Assembly (NCBI RefSeq): GCF_016899725.1
Contig: NZ_JACLYU010000002.1
Location: forward strand, 186,001 to 250,000
DNA from: Bifidobacterium pullorum subsp. saeculare
GTDB taxonomy: Bacteria; Actinomycetota; Actinomycetes; Actinomycetales; Bifidobacteriaceae
Length of the DNA stretch: 64,000 nucleotides
Reading direction: 5' to 3'
In this document: one piece after another, positions 1 through 11,371 of the stretch
Position numbering within the stretch: position 1 is the stretch's first letter
Layout: each line of letters begins with the position of its first letter
Program-made: the position numbers and the translations under genes
The notes under the pieces: generated by a model
Told to the model about the DNA's origin: nothing
Seen by the model: only the letters and a program-made list of their open reading frames with translations
The model's database searches: none

Positions 1-1181
1 ACGTGGCGTACGGGCCACGCAACCAAGGACTGGCCGAGACGGACGTGCAGGACCGCGTGGACGACGCGCTGGCGCTGCTGCGCATCGGGGCGCTCGCCGG
101 GCGCTCGCCGTTCCACCTGTCCGTCGGCCAGCAGCGGCTGGCGGCCATCGCCGGCGTCATCGCCTGCCGGCCCGAGGTGCTGGTGCTCGACGAGCCGACC
201 GCCGGACTCGACGACGCGGCGCGCGAGCGCGTCGCCGGCCTCGTCCGCGACCTTAAGGCGCGCGGCGTGGCCATCCTGCTCATCACCCATGAGGCGGACG
301 AGGCCGCGGCCCTCGCCGACCGCGTCGTCCACCTCGACCATGGCCGTGTCGTCCCGGCCGGCGACGCCGACCGGAATACCGGGGCCGACGGGGCGCGGCC
401 GGCTCCGCAGCCGCCGGCGTCGTTCGTCGCCCGGCTCGATCCTAGGGTGAAGACGGTGGCCACGCTGGCGGCCATGTTCTCGGCCTTCGCCATCGGCTCC
501 CCCTGGCAGCTGCTGCTGGCGGCGCTGGCCGTCGGCGCCGTCGTCACGGCGTCCAGGTTGGCCCCGCTGCGCCTGCTCGCCTCGGTGCGCCCGTTCCTCG
601 TGCTGTTCGCCGTGATGGGCCTGCTCAACGTGGCCGTGGTGCGCACGGGCACGCCGCTGGTGGCGTGGGGCTGGCTGCTCGTCACGGACCGGGGCCTGGC
701 CACGGCGGGGCTGTACGCCTGCCGGTTCGCGCTGGTCATCCTACTGGGCGCCGTGTTCCTGGCCACGACGACGCCGACCGCGATAACCGACGCCTTCGCC
801 TCCCTGCTCACCCCGCTGCGGCGCCTGGGCCTGCACACGCAGGAGCTCACGCTGGTGCTGAGCCTGGCGCTGCGCTTCCTGCCCACGCTGACCGGCGAGG
901 CGCGGGCCATCATGGACGCGCAGTCGGCGCGCGGCGGATCGATCGAAACCGGCTCGCCGCCGCGGCGCATCCGCGCGATGGCCGCCATCGTGGTGCCGGT
1001 GCTCGCCGGCGCGCTGCGGCACGCCGACGGCCTGGGCCTGGCGTTGGACGCGCGCTGCTACGAGGCGGGCGCCCCGCGCACCCCATGGCACGAGCTGAGG
1101 GTGCGGGCCGGCGACGTGGCCTTCGCCGCGGCGACGGCCGGCTTCGTCGCCGCGCTCGTCGCGCTCGGGGCGGTGACGTAG
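1..1181 (+). CDS. ECF transporter ATPase-permease fusion (EcfA-EcfT), 5' partial
   Basis: This is the C-terminal part of an energy-coupling-factor ABC protein; the start and the Walker A motif lie left of the window. The first visible residues (VAYGPRN) look like the segment just after the Q-loop. The ABC signature LSVGQQ follows at about residue 39, Walker B (LVLDEPTAGLDD) at about 60, and an H-loop (ITHEADEA). From about residue 140 the same chain becomes an EcfT-type membrane subunit with several hydrophobic helices and two Ala-Arg coupling motifs (QSARGG, LDARCYEAG). In most systems EcfA and EcfT are separate polypeptides. Lying just upstream of the riboswitch-controlled thi genes, it may energise uptake of thiamine or a precursor, but the substrate-binding S component is not visible, so the substrate is inference. 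Confidence 0.85.
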   Translation, partial: VAYGPRNQGLAETDVQDRVDDALALLRIGALAGRSPFHLSVGQQRLAAIAGVIACRPEVLVLDEPTAGLDDAARERVAGLVRDLKARGVAILLITHEADEAAALADRVVHLDHGRVVPAGDADRNTGADGARPAPQPPASFVARLDPRVKTVATLAAMFSAFAIGSPWQLLLAALAVGAVVTASRLAPLRLLASVRPFLVLFAVMGLLNVAVVRTGTPLVAWGWLLVTDRGLATAGLYACRFALVILLGAVFLATTTPTAITDAFASLLTPLRRLGLHTQELTLVLSLALRFLPTLTGEARAIMDAQSARGGSIETGSPPRRIRAMAAIVVPVLAGALRHADGLGLALDARCYEAGAPRTPWHELRVRAGDVAFAAATAGFVAALVALGAVT

Positions 1182-1203
1182 ACCCGCCGCGCCGGCCCGC
1201 CGC

Positions 1204-1209
1204 TACAAT
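1204..1209 (+). promoter_or_regulatory. -10 box of a leaderless promoter (TACAAT)
   Basis: TACAAT ends 7 nt before the ATG at 1217, so transcription should start on or next to the start codon. An ATG at 1208 overlaps the box and would be upstream of the transcript. Confidence 0.6.
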
Positions 1210-1216
1210 GAGGCGC

Positions 1217-1483
1217 ATGGATTCGCAGGAGTTGATCCGCCGGCTCATGGACCTGACCGGCATGAACGCCGCCCAGTTCGCCAAGGCCACCGGGTTGACG
1301 GAGTCGATGGTCTCGCGCACGCTCAACGGCAGGAACGACCCCTCGTTCAACAAAATCGCCGGAGCCGTGGAACGGCTCGGATTCTCCATCGCGTTCACGC
1401 CGATCAGCATGGGCGAGCTCGAGGCCGCCGCCCTGCGCCAGGCGCGCGACGGCTCTCCCGCCGTCGGCGCCAGCGCCGACTGA
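1217..1483 (+). CDS. Small XRE-type helix-turn-helix protein
   Basis: An 88-residue protein that is almost entirely one Cro/C1-type DNA-binding domain. MNAAQFAKATGLTESMVSR is the HTH core, with recognition helix SMVSRTLNG at about residues 29-37; a short Ala-rich tail follows. It has no ligand or dimerisation domain. The start at 1217 is chosen because the -10 box lies exactly 7 nt upstream and there is no Shine-Dalgarno sequence. It sits between the ECF transporter gene and the TPP riboswitch, but nothing shows that it controls either. Target unknown. Confidence 0.75.
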   Translation: MDSQELIRRLMDLTGMNAAQFAKATGLTESMVSRTLNGRNDPSFNKIAGAVERLGFSIAFTPISMGELEAAALRQARDGSPAVGASAD

Positions 1484-1520
1484 GACGGCCGGCTGTCCAC
1501 GCGCCCGCATAGCGTGGGGC

Positions 1521-1626
1521 GCGGTAAATGCACAAGCAGGGGAACCCCGGGAAGCGCGGGGTTGAGAGTGGCTTTGAGGCCAGACCCTTGGAACCTGTTG
1601 GTTAAGACCAGCGTAGGGAGCACCGC
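1521..1626 (+). promoter_or_regulatory. TPP (THI-box) riboswitch
   Basis: The conserved THI elements are present in order: GTTGAGAGTGG near 1561, AGACCCTTGGAACCTG near 1582 and GCGTAGGGAGC near 1611. GCGGT at 1521-1525 is complementary to ACCGC at 1622-1626, which would close the base stem directly against the thiM start codon at 1627. The terminal GGGAG probably also serves as the ribosome-binding site. Known THI elements bind thiamine pyrophosphate. The geometry here suggests control of translation initiation of the thi operon when TPP is abundant. Confidence 0.95.
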
Positions 1627-2613
1627 ATGAGCGCAGTCTCGCCGCATCCATCGGGCGCATCACATCCGCGCCCCCAGACCGATCCCATCCCCGCCGTGGG
1701 CGAAGCCGTCGCCGCCGACGACCCGCTGCGCGCGCGCATCGCCGCCGCCGTGCGCCGGGTACGCGAGCAGACGCCGCTGGCGCAGTCGTTCACGAATTTC
1801 GTGACGATGAACCTGGTCGCCAACGCGCAGCTGGCGGCCGGCGGCACGGCCGCGATGAGCTTCATCCCGGACGACGTGCTCGCCACCGCGGCGATGGCCG
1901 GCGCGAACTATGTCAACGTGGGCACGCTGATGCCGTTCCACCGCGAGGCGCTGGCGGACATCGCCGCCGGCTTCGCGCGCCAGGGCCGCCCGTGGGTGCT
2001 CGACCCGGTGGCCGCCGGCATCGGACGCACCCGCACCGCCATCCTCACGGCGATGCGCGAGGTGCCGCCGACCATCGTGCGTGGCAACGCCTCCGAGATC
2101 CTCGCGCTCGACGCGATGTGGGGCCTGTCCGGCGGCGAGGCGCCGGCCGCGAACGGTCCGGCCGGCGTCGAGTCGATGGACGAGGTGGACGCCGCCGAGG
2201 CCGCCGCCCGCCGCATCGCCCGCCATCTGAGCGCGCACCTGCCCCAGAAGGTCGCCGGCCGCGTCTTCGACGACGGCACCGGCCCGTCGCCTGCGCGCGG
2301 CGCGGTCGCGGTGTCCGGTCCCATCGACCTGGTCACCGACGGCGAGACGACCTACCGTCTGCCGGGCGGCAGCGCGATGATGACGAAGATCACCGGCGCC
2401 GGCTGCTCGCTGGGCGGCGTGACCGCCACCTACCTGGCCGTGGCCGACCCGCTGGTGGCCGCGCTGGCCGCCTCGCTGCTCTACGACCGTGCCGCCGAGA
2501 CGGCCGAGGCCGCCTCGCATGGCCCGGGATCGTTCCAGGTCGCCTTCCTGGACGCCCTGTGGGACACGACCGCCGACCAGGTGGCCGCCTCCCCCATCCT
2601 GCGCGCCGGCTGA
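1627..2613 (+). CDS. thiM: Hydroxyethylthiazole kinase ThiM
   Basis: ThiM phosphorylates 4-methyl-5-(2-hydroxyethyl)thiazole with ATP, so this cell can salvage the thiazole half of thiamine. The 328-residue protein shows the family N-terminal core (TPLAQSFTNFVTMN), the VLDPVAAG segment and the late ITGAGCSLGG motif that holds the catalytic cysteine and phosphate-binding loop. An extra 30-residue N-terminal extension and an insertion around residues 170-200 make it longer than the usual 260-270. It is the first gene behind the TPP riboswitch. No thiazole synthesis genes (thiG, thiS, thiO) are in view, consistent with salvage as the thiazole source. Confidence 0.95.
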   Translation: MSAVSPHPSGASHPRPQTDPIPAVGEAVAADDPLRARIAAAVRRVREQTPLAQSFTNFVTMNLVANAQLAAGGTAAMSFIPDDVLATAAMAGANYVNVGTLMPFHREALADIAAGFARQGRPWVLDPVAAGIGRTRTAILTAMREVPPTIVRGNASEILALDAMWGLSGGEAPAANGPAGVESMDEVDAAEAAARRIARHLSAHLPQKVAGRVFDDGTGPSPARGAVAVSGPIDLVTDGETTYRLPGGSAMMTKITGAGCSLGGVTATYLAVADPLVAALAASLLYDRAAETAEAASHGPGSFQVAFLDALWDTTADQVAASPILRAG

Positions 2614-5406
<2,793 letters not shown>

Positions 5407-5453
5407 CCCGGCGACGCCCCCGCCCTGCCAACGACAAGGAAAGGACCACCCGC

Positions 5454-6332
5454 ATGACCATGACGCTGCCCGCTGTGCTCGCCATCTCCGGCTCGGATTC
5501 CTCCGGCGGGGCCGGGGCGCAGGCCGACCTCAAGACGATGCTCGCCAACGGCGTGTTCGGCATGAGCGCGATCACCGCGCTCACCGCGCAGAACACGCTG
5601 GGCGTGCGCGCCATCCAGGACACGGAGCCGGCCGTCCTCGCCGACCAGATCGACGCGGTGTTCGAGGATATCCCGCCGGCCGCGGTCAAGATCGGCATGG
5701 TCTCCTCCGCCGCGCTCATCGACGTCATCGCCGCGCGGCTCACGGCCCACCATGCGCGCAACGTGGTGCTCGACCCGGTGATGGTGGCCACCTCCGGCGC
5801 CCGGCTCATCGGCGACGACGCCATCGCCGCGCTGACGGGCCGGCTGTTCCCGCTGGCCACTCTCATCACGCCGAACGTGCCCGAGGCGCAGGTGCTGCTC
5901 GAAGCCGCCGCCGGCGGCGCCGTGGCCCTCGAGGCGGCCGACTGGGGCGACGGGGCGCCCGAGGCGATCCGCACGCCGCGGGACATGGAGCGGGCGGCCT
6001 TGGCCATCGCCCGCGCCTACGGCTGCGCGGCGCTGGTCAAGGGCGGGCACGCGGTCAACGACGCCAACGATGTGCTCGGCGAGCCGGATGGCACCGTCAT
6101 CTGGTTCGAGGGGCGGCGTGTGGACAATCCGAACACGCACGGCACCGGCTGCACGCTGAGCTCGGCCATCGCCGCGAACCTGGCCAAGGGCGAGCCGCTG
6201 GCCGACGCGATCCGCCACGCCAAGGCATATCTGACCGGCGCGCTCGAGGCCGGGCTCGACCTGGGCCACGGCTCCGGGCCCATGGACCACGCCTGGCGGT
6301 GGCGCGGCGCACGGGCAGACGTGCGGGCATGA
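5454..6332 (+). CDS. thiD: HMP / HMP-P kinase ThiD
   Basis: ThiD phosphorylates hydroxymethylpyrimidine and its monophosphate to HMP-PP, the substrate of the ThiE domain upstream. The 292-residue protein has the ribokinase-fold signatures [11 protein letters not shown] near the N-terminus, [12 protein letters not shown] in the middle and [15 protein letters not shown] near the C-terminus, where the catalytic Cys and anion hole lie. The ATG at 5454 is preceded by AAGGAAAGGA. It is 47 nt behind thiE-thiC in the same operon and completes the coupling pathway together with thiM. Confidence 0.95.
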   Translation: MTMTLPAVLAISGSDSSGGAGAQADLKTMLANGVFGMSAITALTAQNTLGVRAIQDTEPAVLADQIDAVFEDIPPAAVKIGMVSSAALIDVIAARLTAHHARNVVLDPVMVATSGARLIGDDAIAALTGRLFPLATLITPNVPEAQVLLEAAAGGAVALEAADWGDGAPEAIRTPRDMERAALAIARAYGCAALVKGGHAVNDANDVLGEPDGTVIWFEGRRVDNPNTHGTGCTLSSAIAANLAKGEPLADAIRHAKAYLTGALEAGLDLGHGSGPMDHAWRWRGARADVRA

Positions 6333-6396
6333 TGGAGCGCAACCACCCGACTCCCCGACCGGAGAAGACCACAGCAGACTAGAAAAGGAGGCCATC

Positions 6397-6789
6397 ATGG
6401 CCATCGACCGTTATGCCGAACGGCAGGACGTCCCTGTCGACCCGGAAACCGGCAAACCCTATCTCAACACGGTGGCGGCGCTGGCCATCGCGCCGAACGG
6501 CGTGGGCGCGGAGCTGAGCGACTACGTGGCCCAGGCCATCGCGGTGATCCGCGACTCCGGGCTGCCGAACGAGACGAACGCGATGTTCACCAACCTCGAA
6601 GGCGATCTGGACGAGGTCGTGGCGGTGGCCGTCGCCGCCGCGAAGAAGCTCGCCGAGCAGGGCTACCGCACCGGCGTGACGCTCAAGCTCGACATCCGCC
6701 CCGGCTTCACCGGCCAGCTCGCCGAGAAACCGGCCCTGGTGGACCATCTGCTCGCCGAAGGCACCGACGGCGCCCCGCATACGGCCTGA
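6397..6789 (+). CDS. Thiamine-binding protein, MTH1187/YkoF family
   Basis: A 130-residue single-domain protein of the Thiamine_BP (formerly DUF77) family. The ferredoxin-like beta-alpha pattern and family positions can be followed in LNTVAALAIAPNG, ALFTNLEGD-like TNLEGDLDEV and GVTLKLDIRPG. Relatives are cytosolic, bind thiamine or HMP, and often sit with thi genes. It is the last gene of the riboswitch operon, with a strong SD (AAAAGGAGG) before the ATG. A role in binding or buffering a thiamine compound is likely, but no enzymatic activity can be read from it. Confidence 0.85.
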   Translation: MAIDRYAERQDVPVDPETGKPYLNTVAALAIAPNGVGAELSDYVAQAIAVIRDSGLPNETNAMFTNLEGDLDEVVAVAVAAAKKLAEQGYRTGVTLKLDIRPGFTGQLAEKPALVDHLLAEGTDGAPHTA

Positions 6790-6802
6790 GCCGACGCATC
6801 AT

Positions 6803-6853
6803 GCGGCGGGCGGGCGAGGTCCGGCAACACCCCGGACCTCGCCCGCCCGCCGC
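6803..6853. terminator. Bidirectional hairpin between convergent genes
   Basis: Two perfectly complementary 22-nt arms (6803-6824 and 6832-6853) enclose a 7-nt loop. On the + strand the stem is followed by TCATTTTC. It lies between the stops of the thiamine-binding protein gene and the convergent ABC permease gene and can serve both. Confidence 0.85.
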
Positions 6854-6860
6854 GTCATTT

Positions 6861-7727
6861 TCACTGGTCGGCGTCCGGATCCTCCTCGTCGGCGGCCGGC
6901 CCCAGCAGCAGACGCTCGGACAGATTCACCACGAGCAACAGCGCGCAGGTCATGAGCACGATGACGACGGTGGCCGCGAACACGAGCGGCGTGCTGAACG
7001 AGTTGTACGCCGCCTGCAGCCAGATGCCCATGCCCTGGCGCGCGCCCAGATACTCGGCGGTGGAGGCGGTGGCGAACACGTAGGCGGCGGTGACGCGCAC
7101 GCCGCCGTAAATCTGCCGCGCCGCCACGCGCAGCTTGACATGCCACAGCGTCCAGGCGCGCGAGGCGCCACAGGTCAGCGCCACGTCGGAGAAATACCGC
7201 GGCACGGCGTCCAGCCCCCGCACGGTCTGCACCGCCACGGGGAACAGGCCGAACACGGCGGTGATGACAATCTTGCCGGGGATCTCGAAGCCGAACCAGA
7301 TGAGGAACAGCGGCGCGATGGAGATCAGCGGCAGCGTCTGCGCGGCCGCGAGCAGCGGATAGCAGGCCGCTTCGAACACCTTCGAACAATGCAATCCCAC
7401 GCCGACGAGCACGCCGAGCGCCACGGCGAACAGGAAGCCGACGGTTCCCTCGAACCCGGTCACCGCCGCGGCGGCGCCAAGCGTGCCCCAGGTGCCGGCG
7501 ATGGCGCGGATGATGTCCGTCGGCGCGGCGATGATCGCCGGATCGACATGCCCGAGCGTGACCCAGGCCTGCCAGCCACCCAGCAGCACCGCCACGGCCA
7601 CGATGGTGGGCACGCGCCGCCGCAGGCGCCGTCCCGCGCGCCGCAGGGCGGCATAGGGCCCGGGCAGGCCGGTGGTGCTGTGGTGTCCGCCGGCCACAGG
7701 CCGGCGGCTGATGCGATCGATCGCCAT
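6861..7727 (-). CDS. ABC transporter permease, SsuC/ThiX-like
   Basis: A 288-residue inner-membrane permease of the BPD transport family, like those paired with NMT1/THI5-type binding proteins (nitrate, taurine, HMP). About six hydrophobic helices are visible, with the cytoplasmic EAA-type loop ALTCGASRAWTLWHVKL that contacts the ATPase. The Met at 7727 has AAGGTG upstream. The binding protein is encoded on the other strand from 8041; no ATPase gene is nearby, so the system must borrow one. Substrate is undecided: the thi neighbours suggest a pyrimidine precursor, but no TPP riboswitch precedes this gene. Confidence 0.85.
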   Translation of the reverse strand: MAIDRISRRPVAGGHHSTTGLPGPYAALRRAGRRLRRRVPTIVAVAVLLGGWQAWVTLGHVDPAIIAAPTDIIRAIAGTWGTLGAAAAVTGFEGTVGFLFAVALGVLVGVGLHCSKVFEAACYPLLAAAQTLPLISIAPLFLIWFGFEIPGKIVITAVFGLFPVAVQTVRGLDAVPRYFSDVALTCGASRAWTLWHVKLRVAARQIYGGVRVTAAYVFATASTAEYLGARQGMGIWLQAAYNSFSTPLVFAATVVIVLMTCALLLVVNLSERLLLGPAADEEDPDADQ

Positions 7728-8040
7728 GGTCACCTTGCTTTCCTTCGGATCCGTCCGGGGCGTGCCGCAGTAAGGTGAGGAGCCTGCGCGCCCGCCGGAC
7801 GGGGAATACGCCCCATGAGTATAGCCGAGGGCGGCGCCGGCCATCCCCGGGACTATGCTGGTGCGCGGCCAGCGTGCGGCCGAGCGGCATGCCCCGGGGT
7901 ATGGGGACTGCGGCCGGCCAGGGGACGCCGGCCATGGCGACGTCCATCCCTTCGCAGGCCCTCCGGGTCGTTCTCTGCCGTCGGCGCGCGCCTGACATCC
8001 CAGAGAACGGCCGCTTTCAGGAAGGACCAGGGATCCTCAT
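7728..8040. promoter_or_regulatory. Divergent promoter region with a structured leader
   Basis: This 313-bp gap separates the permease and binding-protein genes. A leftward -10 (TATACT, 7823-7818) and a rightward -10 (TATGCT, 7854-7859) are visible. The rightward start implies a leader of about 175 nt. Near its end CGTTCTCTG (7969-7977) and CAGAGAACG (8001-8009) form a perfect 9-bp stem just before the ribosome-binding region. No THI-box words occur on either strand. Confidence 0.45.
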
Positions 8041-9153
8041 ATGACGACGCATCGTCCAATGACCCACCGCCCCATGTTCACCGCGCTCCGCCGCCGCGCC
8101 GCCAAGGCCGCCGCCCTCGTCGGCGCGGCCGCCATGGCCGCCGGCCTGGCCGCCTGCGGCGCCGGTTCCGGCACGGCCGGCGCCTCCGGCTCGGACGGCG
8201 GTCTGCGCAAGGTCACGTTCATGCTGTCGTGGGCGCCCGACACGAACCATATCGGCGTCTACGTGGCCAAGCACCAGGGCTGGTTCCGTGACGCGGGCCT
8301 CGACGTGGACATCGTGGCCGTCGCGCAGGCCGGCGCCGAACAGGCCGTGAACACCGGAGTCGCCGACTTCGCGCTGTCGAACCTGACCAACGTGGGCATC
8401 TACGACCTCAAGGGCGCGCATCTCAAGGAGGTGCTGCAGGTGCAGCGCAAGTCCAGCGCCATCTGGTGCGCGCTCGCCTCGAACACCGCCATCCACTCGC
8501 CCAAGGACCTCGACGGCAAGACCTTCGCGACCTTCGGCTCCAACGAGTCCGACGCGGTGGTACGCCGCATGATCCAGCACGACGGCGGCAAGGGCGAGTT
8601 CGACAAGGTCACCGTCGGCACCTCCACGTTCCGCACACTGCAGTCCGGCAAGGCCGACTTCGGCGGCTTCTACGCCACCTGGGAGGGCGTGCAGGCCGAG
8701 ATGTACGGCCCGAAGCTCACCTGCTTCACCGAGCCCGACTACGGCGTGCCCGGCAACGCCGATTCGATCGGCATCATCACCGCCGACAAGACGATCGAGC
8801 AGGACCCCGACCTGGTCCGCGCGTTCACCCAGGCCACGCAGCGCGGCTACGAGTACGCCTACGCGCACCCCGACCAGGCCGCGGACATGCTCGTCGAGGA
8901 GGCTCCGGACGCCAACCTCAAGCAGGACTTCGTCCGCCGCAGCATGCAGGTCATCGTCGACGGCCAGTACTGGGGCGATCCGAAGGCCATCGCCGACGGC
9001 AGCGAGACGCTCGGCGCCATCGACTACGACGGCGTGCAGCAGTACTTCGACTTCCTCGCCGAGTCAAACGCCTACACCGACGCCAGCGGCGCCACCGTCC
9101 GCCAGGCGCCCCAGGCGCGCGACCTAGCCACCGACGAGTTCCTCAAGCGGTGA
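8041..9153 (+). CDS. NMT1/THI5-like ABC substrate-binding lipoprotein
   Basis: A 370-residue extracellular solute-binding lipoprotein. A basic N-terminus and hydrophobic stretch lead to the lipobox LAAC (Cys39), followed by a Gly/Ser linker and an NMT1-type domain (LSWAPDTNHIGVYVAKHQGW, ADFALSNLTNVGI, DLDGKTFATFGSNESD). This family binds HMP-type pyrimidines, but also riboflavin, nitrate and sulfonates. It pairs with the divergent permease, and a nucleoside hydrolase gene starts 7 nt after its stop, apparently co-transcribed. That partner could supply a free base from an imported nucleoside, so a pyrimidine or nucleoside ligand is plausible but not shown. An internal Met at 8059 is an alternative start. 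Confidence 0.85.
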   Translation: MTTHRPMTHRPMFTALRRRAAKAAALVGAAAMAAGLAACGAGSGTAGASGSDGGLRKVTFMLSWAPDTNHIGVYVAKHQGWFRDAGLDVDIVAVAQAGAEQAVNTGVADFALSNLTNVGIYDLKGAHLKEVLQVQRKSSAIWCALASNTAIHSPKDLDGKTFATFGSNESDAVVRRMIQHDGGKGEFDKVTVGTSTFRTLQSGKADFGGFYATWEGVQAEMYGPKLTCFTEPDYGVPGNADSIGIITADKTIEQDPDLVRAFTQATQRGYEYAYAHPDQAADMLVEEAPDANLKQDFVRRSMQVIVDGQYWGDPKAIADGSETLGAIDYDGVQQYFDFLAESNAYTDASGATVRQAPQARDLATDEFLKR

Positions 9154-9160
9154 GCCGCGC

Positions 9161-10294
9161 ATGGCCACGATGACCACGCGCGTCCTCGCCAGCATGGACA
9201 CCGGCGTCGACGACGCCCTGGCCCTCGCCTACCTCGCCGCCGCGCCCGGCTGCGAGCTGCTCGGCGTGATCGGCACCTACGGTAATGTGGCCATGCCCAC
9301 GGCCGTGCGCAACACGCGGTATGTGCTCTCGCTGCTCGGAGCCGGCCAGGTGCCGGTGCTGGCCGGCTCCGCGCATCCCACCTGGGCCGACGCCTTCGTC
9401 CCGGACGCCGGATGCGCCGCGTTCCACGGGCCCGACGGCCTCGGCGGCTGCGGCCCGGCGTCCGGCGGCACGCCCGGGGCCGGCGCCGTGCCGGCGGACG
9501 CGGCCCCGCCCGTCGGCGTCGTGTCGGTGGGCGGCTACCCGTGGGGCGACCCGCATGCGAATCCGGCGCGGACGGCGCCGCAGCCCGAAGACGGCGACGC
9601 GGCGGCGGACGGCATCGATTTCCTCGTCGAGCAGGTGCGCCGCCATGGGCGCGGCCTCACCGTGCTCGCCACGGGTCCCCTGACCGACGTGGCCGAGGCG
9701 CTGCGCCGCGCGCCGGACATCGCGCCACGGCTGCGGCTGGTCATGATGGGCGGCAGCCTCACCCAGCCGGGCAACTGCTGGGACGCGGTGGCCGAGACGA
9801 ACGTGATCCAGGATCCGCAGGCCGCCGACCGGGTCTTCCATTCCGGCGCGGACGTCACCATGGTCGGCCTCGACGTGACGCACCGGTGCCTGCTGGGGCC
9901 GGACGCCGTGCGCCGCTGGCGAGGGCGGGCCGGCGAAGCCTCGCCGCTGCGCGTGCTGGCGGATATGGCCGACTTCTCGATCCTGGCGAACCGGCGCGCC
10001 GACCCCGCGCTGTTCGCCGGCGGCATGCCGCTGCACGACCCGCTGGCGGCGGCCGTCGCGCTCGACCCGACGCTGGTGACGACGGTGGACCTGGCGATGC
10101 GCGCCGAGACCCGCACCGCCGACGGCCACGGCGTGCGCGGCCGCACCATCGGCGACCCGACCGGCCTGGTCGATCCCGCCGTCCCGCGCACGCATGTCGC
10201 CCTCGGCGTGGACGCGGACCGGTTCCTCGGCCTGTTCGCCGATCGTCTGGCCATGTGGGCCGACCGGGCCATGCCGGCCCCGTCGGCCTGCTGA
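9161..10294 (+). CDS. Inosine-uridine preferring nucleoside hydrolase
   Basis: Members hydrolyse the N-glycosidic bond of ribonucleosides, giving base plus ribose. The 377-residue protein has the calcium-binding signature DTGVDDALAL at residues 13-22, GTYGNV, VMMGGSL and the late LHDPLAAAVAL motif. A Gly/Pro/Ala-rich insertion of about 60 residues between residues 75 and 140 is absent from the second nucleoside hydrolase of this window (33572-34531). It starts 7 nt after the NMT1-like lipoprotein gene, so uptake and cleavage of a nucleoside may be linked. Confidence 0.9.
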   Translation: MATMTTRVLASMDTGVDDALALAYLAAAPGCELLGVIGTYGNVAMPTAVRNTRYVLSLLGAGQVPVLAGSAHPTWADAFVPDAGCAAFHGPDGLGGCGPASGGTPGAGAVPADAAPPVGVVSVGGYPWGDPHANPARTAPQPEDGDAAADGIDFLVEQVRRHGRGLTVLATGPLTDVAEALRRAPDIAPRLRLVMMGGSLTQPGNCWDAVAETNVIQDPQAADRVFHSGADVTMVGLDVTHRCLLGPDAVRRWRGRAGEASPLRVLADMADFSILANRRADPALFAGGMPLHDPLAAAVALDPTLVTTVDLAMRAETRTADGHGVRGRTIGDPTGLVDPAVPRTHVALGVDADRFLGLFADRLAMWADRAMPAPSAC

Positions 10295-10309
10295 AGGAGC
10301 CGCCGAGCG

Positions 10310-10321
10310 TGTATCGTTTGA
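10310..10321 (+). promoter_or_regulatory. LacI operator half-site overlapping the lacI -10 box
   Basis: TGTATCGTTTGA matches 10 of 12 positions of the operators at 11495 and 11532. It overlaps a -10 box TATCGT (10312-10317) that ends 7 nt before the lacI ATG, so binding would block the gene's own leaderless promoter. Confidence 0.65.
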
Positions 10322-10324
10322 CCT

Positions 10325-11368
10325 ATGGTCACGATGAAGCAGATCGCCCAACGCACGGGCGTGTCCGTCTCGACGGTCTCCCTGGTGATGAACCACCGCG
10401 ACGAGGGCCGGGTCAAGCCCGAGGTCGCCGCGCGCGTGCGCGCCACCGCCAAGGCCATGGGTTATGTGGTCAATCCGATGGCCAGCTCGCTGCGCACGAA
10501 CCGCACGCATATCCTCGGCTTCGTCAGCGAGGAGGTGGCGACCACGCCGTACGCGGGCGGCATCATCCGCGGCGCGCAGGACGCGGCCAGCCGCTTCGGC
10601 TATGTGATGATCACGGTGAGCGTGGACGGCCAGGACGAGGACGCGGAGATCGCCGCGCTCAAACGCTACGGGACGGACGGCTTCCTGTACGCGAAGATGT
10701 CGAACTGCATCACGCGGGTGCCGGCCTCGCTGGAGCGCGAACCGCTGGTGCTCGTGGACGCCACCGACCCGGACAACCGCTTCCCCAGCGTGGAGCCGAA
10801 CGAGTTCCGCATCGGCTATGACGCGACCTGCCGGCTTGTCGACGCCGGCTGCGAACGCATCGCCTACATCGGCTGCACCGAGCCGATGCTCGCGCAGGAC
10901 GGCCGTCTGGCCGGCTACCGCGCCGCCCTGGAGGAGACGGGCGCGGGGTACGACCCGTCGCTGGTGGTGGACGTGCTCGACAACGGGCCGGCGCTGCGCG
11001 CCGTGTCCGCGCTGTTCGACCGCGCCCGGCCGGACGGGTTCTTCTGCTTCAACGACGCGCGCGCCTGGTACGTGTACGAGTGCGCGGCTCGGCGCGGGCT
11101 GACGGTCGGCCGCGACCTGTCCGTGGTGGGCGTGGACAACCACCGCGTGCTCGCGGAGACGCTCGACCCCCGCCTGACGACGGTGGAACTGCCACATTAC
11201 GAGATGGGCTACTGGGCCGTGTGCCGGCTCGTCGCCGGCATCGAGGACCGTCCGCTCGACGGCATCGACATGCCGCGCACCACCGCCGCGATGCCGCCGC
11301 TGGACGCCCCCTCCCCCGCGCGCATCCACTGCGCGCTCATCGAGAAGGAATCCGTGCGCACGGCGTGA
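10325..11368 (+). CDS. LacI-family repressor of the csc operon
   Basis: A 347-residue LacI/GalR regulator. Its N-terminal HTH (MKQIAQRTGVSVSTVSLVMN) is followed by the hinge helix (NPMASSLRTNRTHILGFV) and a periplasmic-binding-like sugar domain. The start is leaderless. Operators of the same sequence overlap this gene's promoter and the promoter of the downstream permease, so it very probably represses itself and the sucrose/oligosaccharide genes until a sugar ligand, likely sucrose or a fructo-oligosaccharide, is bound. A 9-bp hairpin separates it from the operators. Confidence 0.92.
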   Translation: MVTMKQIAQRTGVSVSTVSLVMNHRDEGRVKPEVAARVRATAKAMGYVVNPMASSLRTNRTHILGFVSEEVATTPYAGGIIRGAQDAASRFGYVMITVSVDGQDEDAEIAALKRYGTDGFLYAKMSNCITRVPASLEREPLVLVDATDPDNRFPSVEPNEFRIGYDATCRLVDAGCERIAYIGCTEPMLAQDGRLAGYRAALEETGAGYDPSLVVDVLDNGPALRAVSALFDRARPDGFFCFNDARAWYVYECAARRGLTVGRDLSVVGVDNHRVLAETLDPRLTTVELPHYEMGYWAVCRLVAGIEDRPLDGIDMPRTTAAMPPLDAPSPARIHCALIEKESVRTA

Positions 11369-11371
11369 GGC

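Noticed and set aside
7728..8040. TPP riboswitch before the NMT1-like genes
   Set aside because: None of the THI-box words (CTGAGA, ACCTG, GCGTAGGGA) occurs on either strand.
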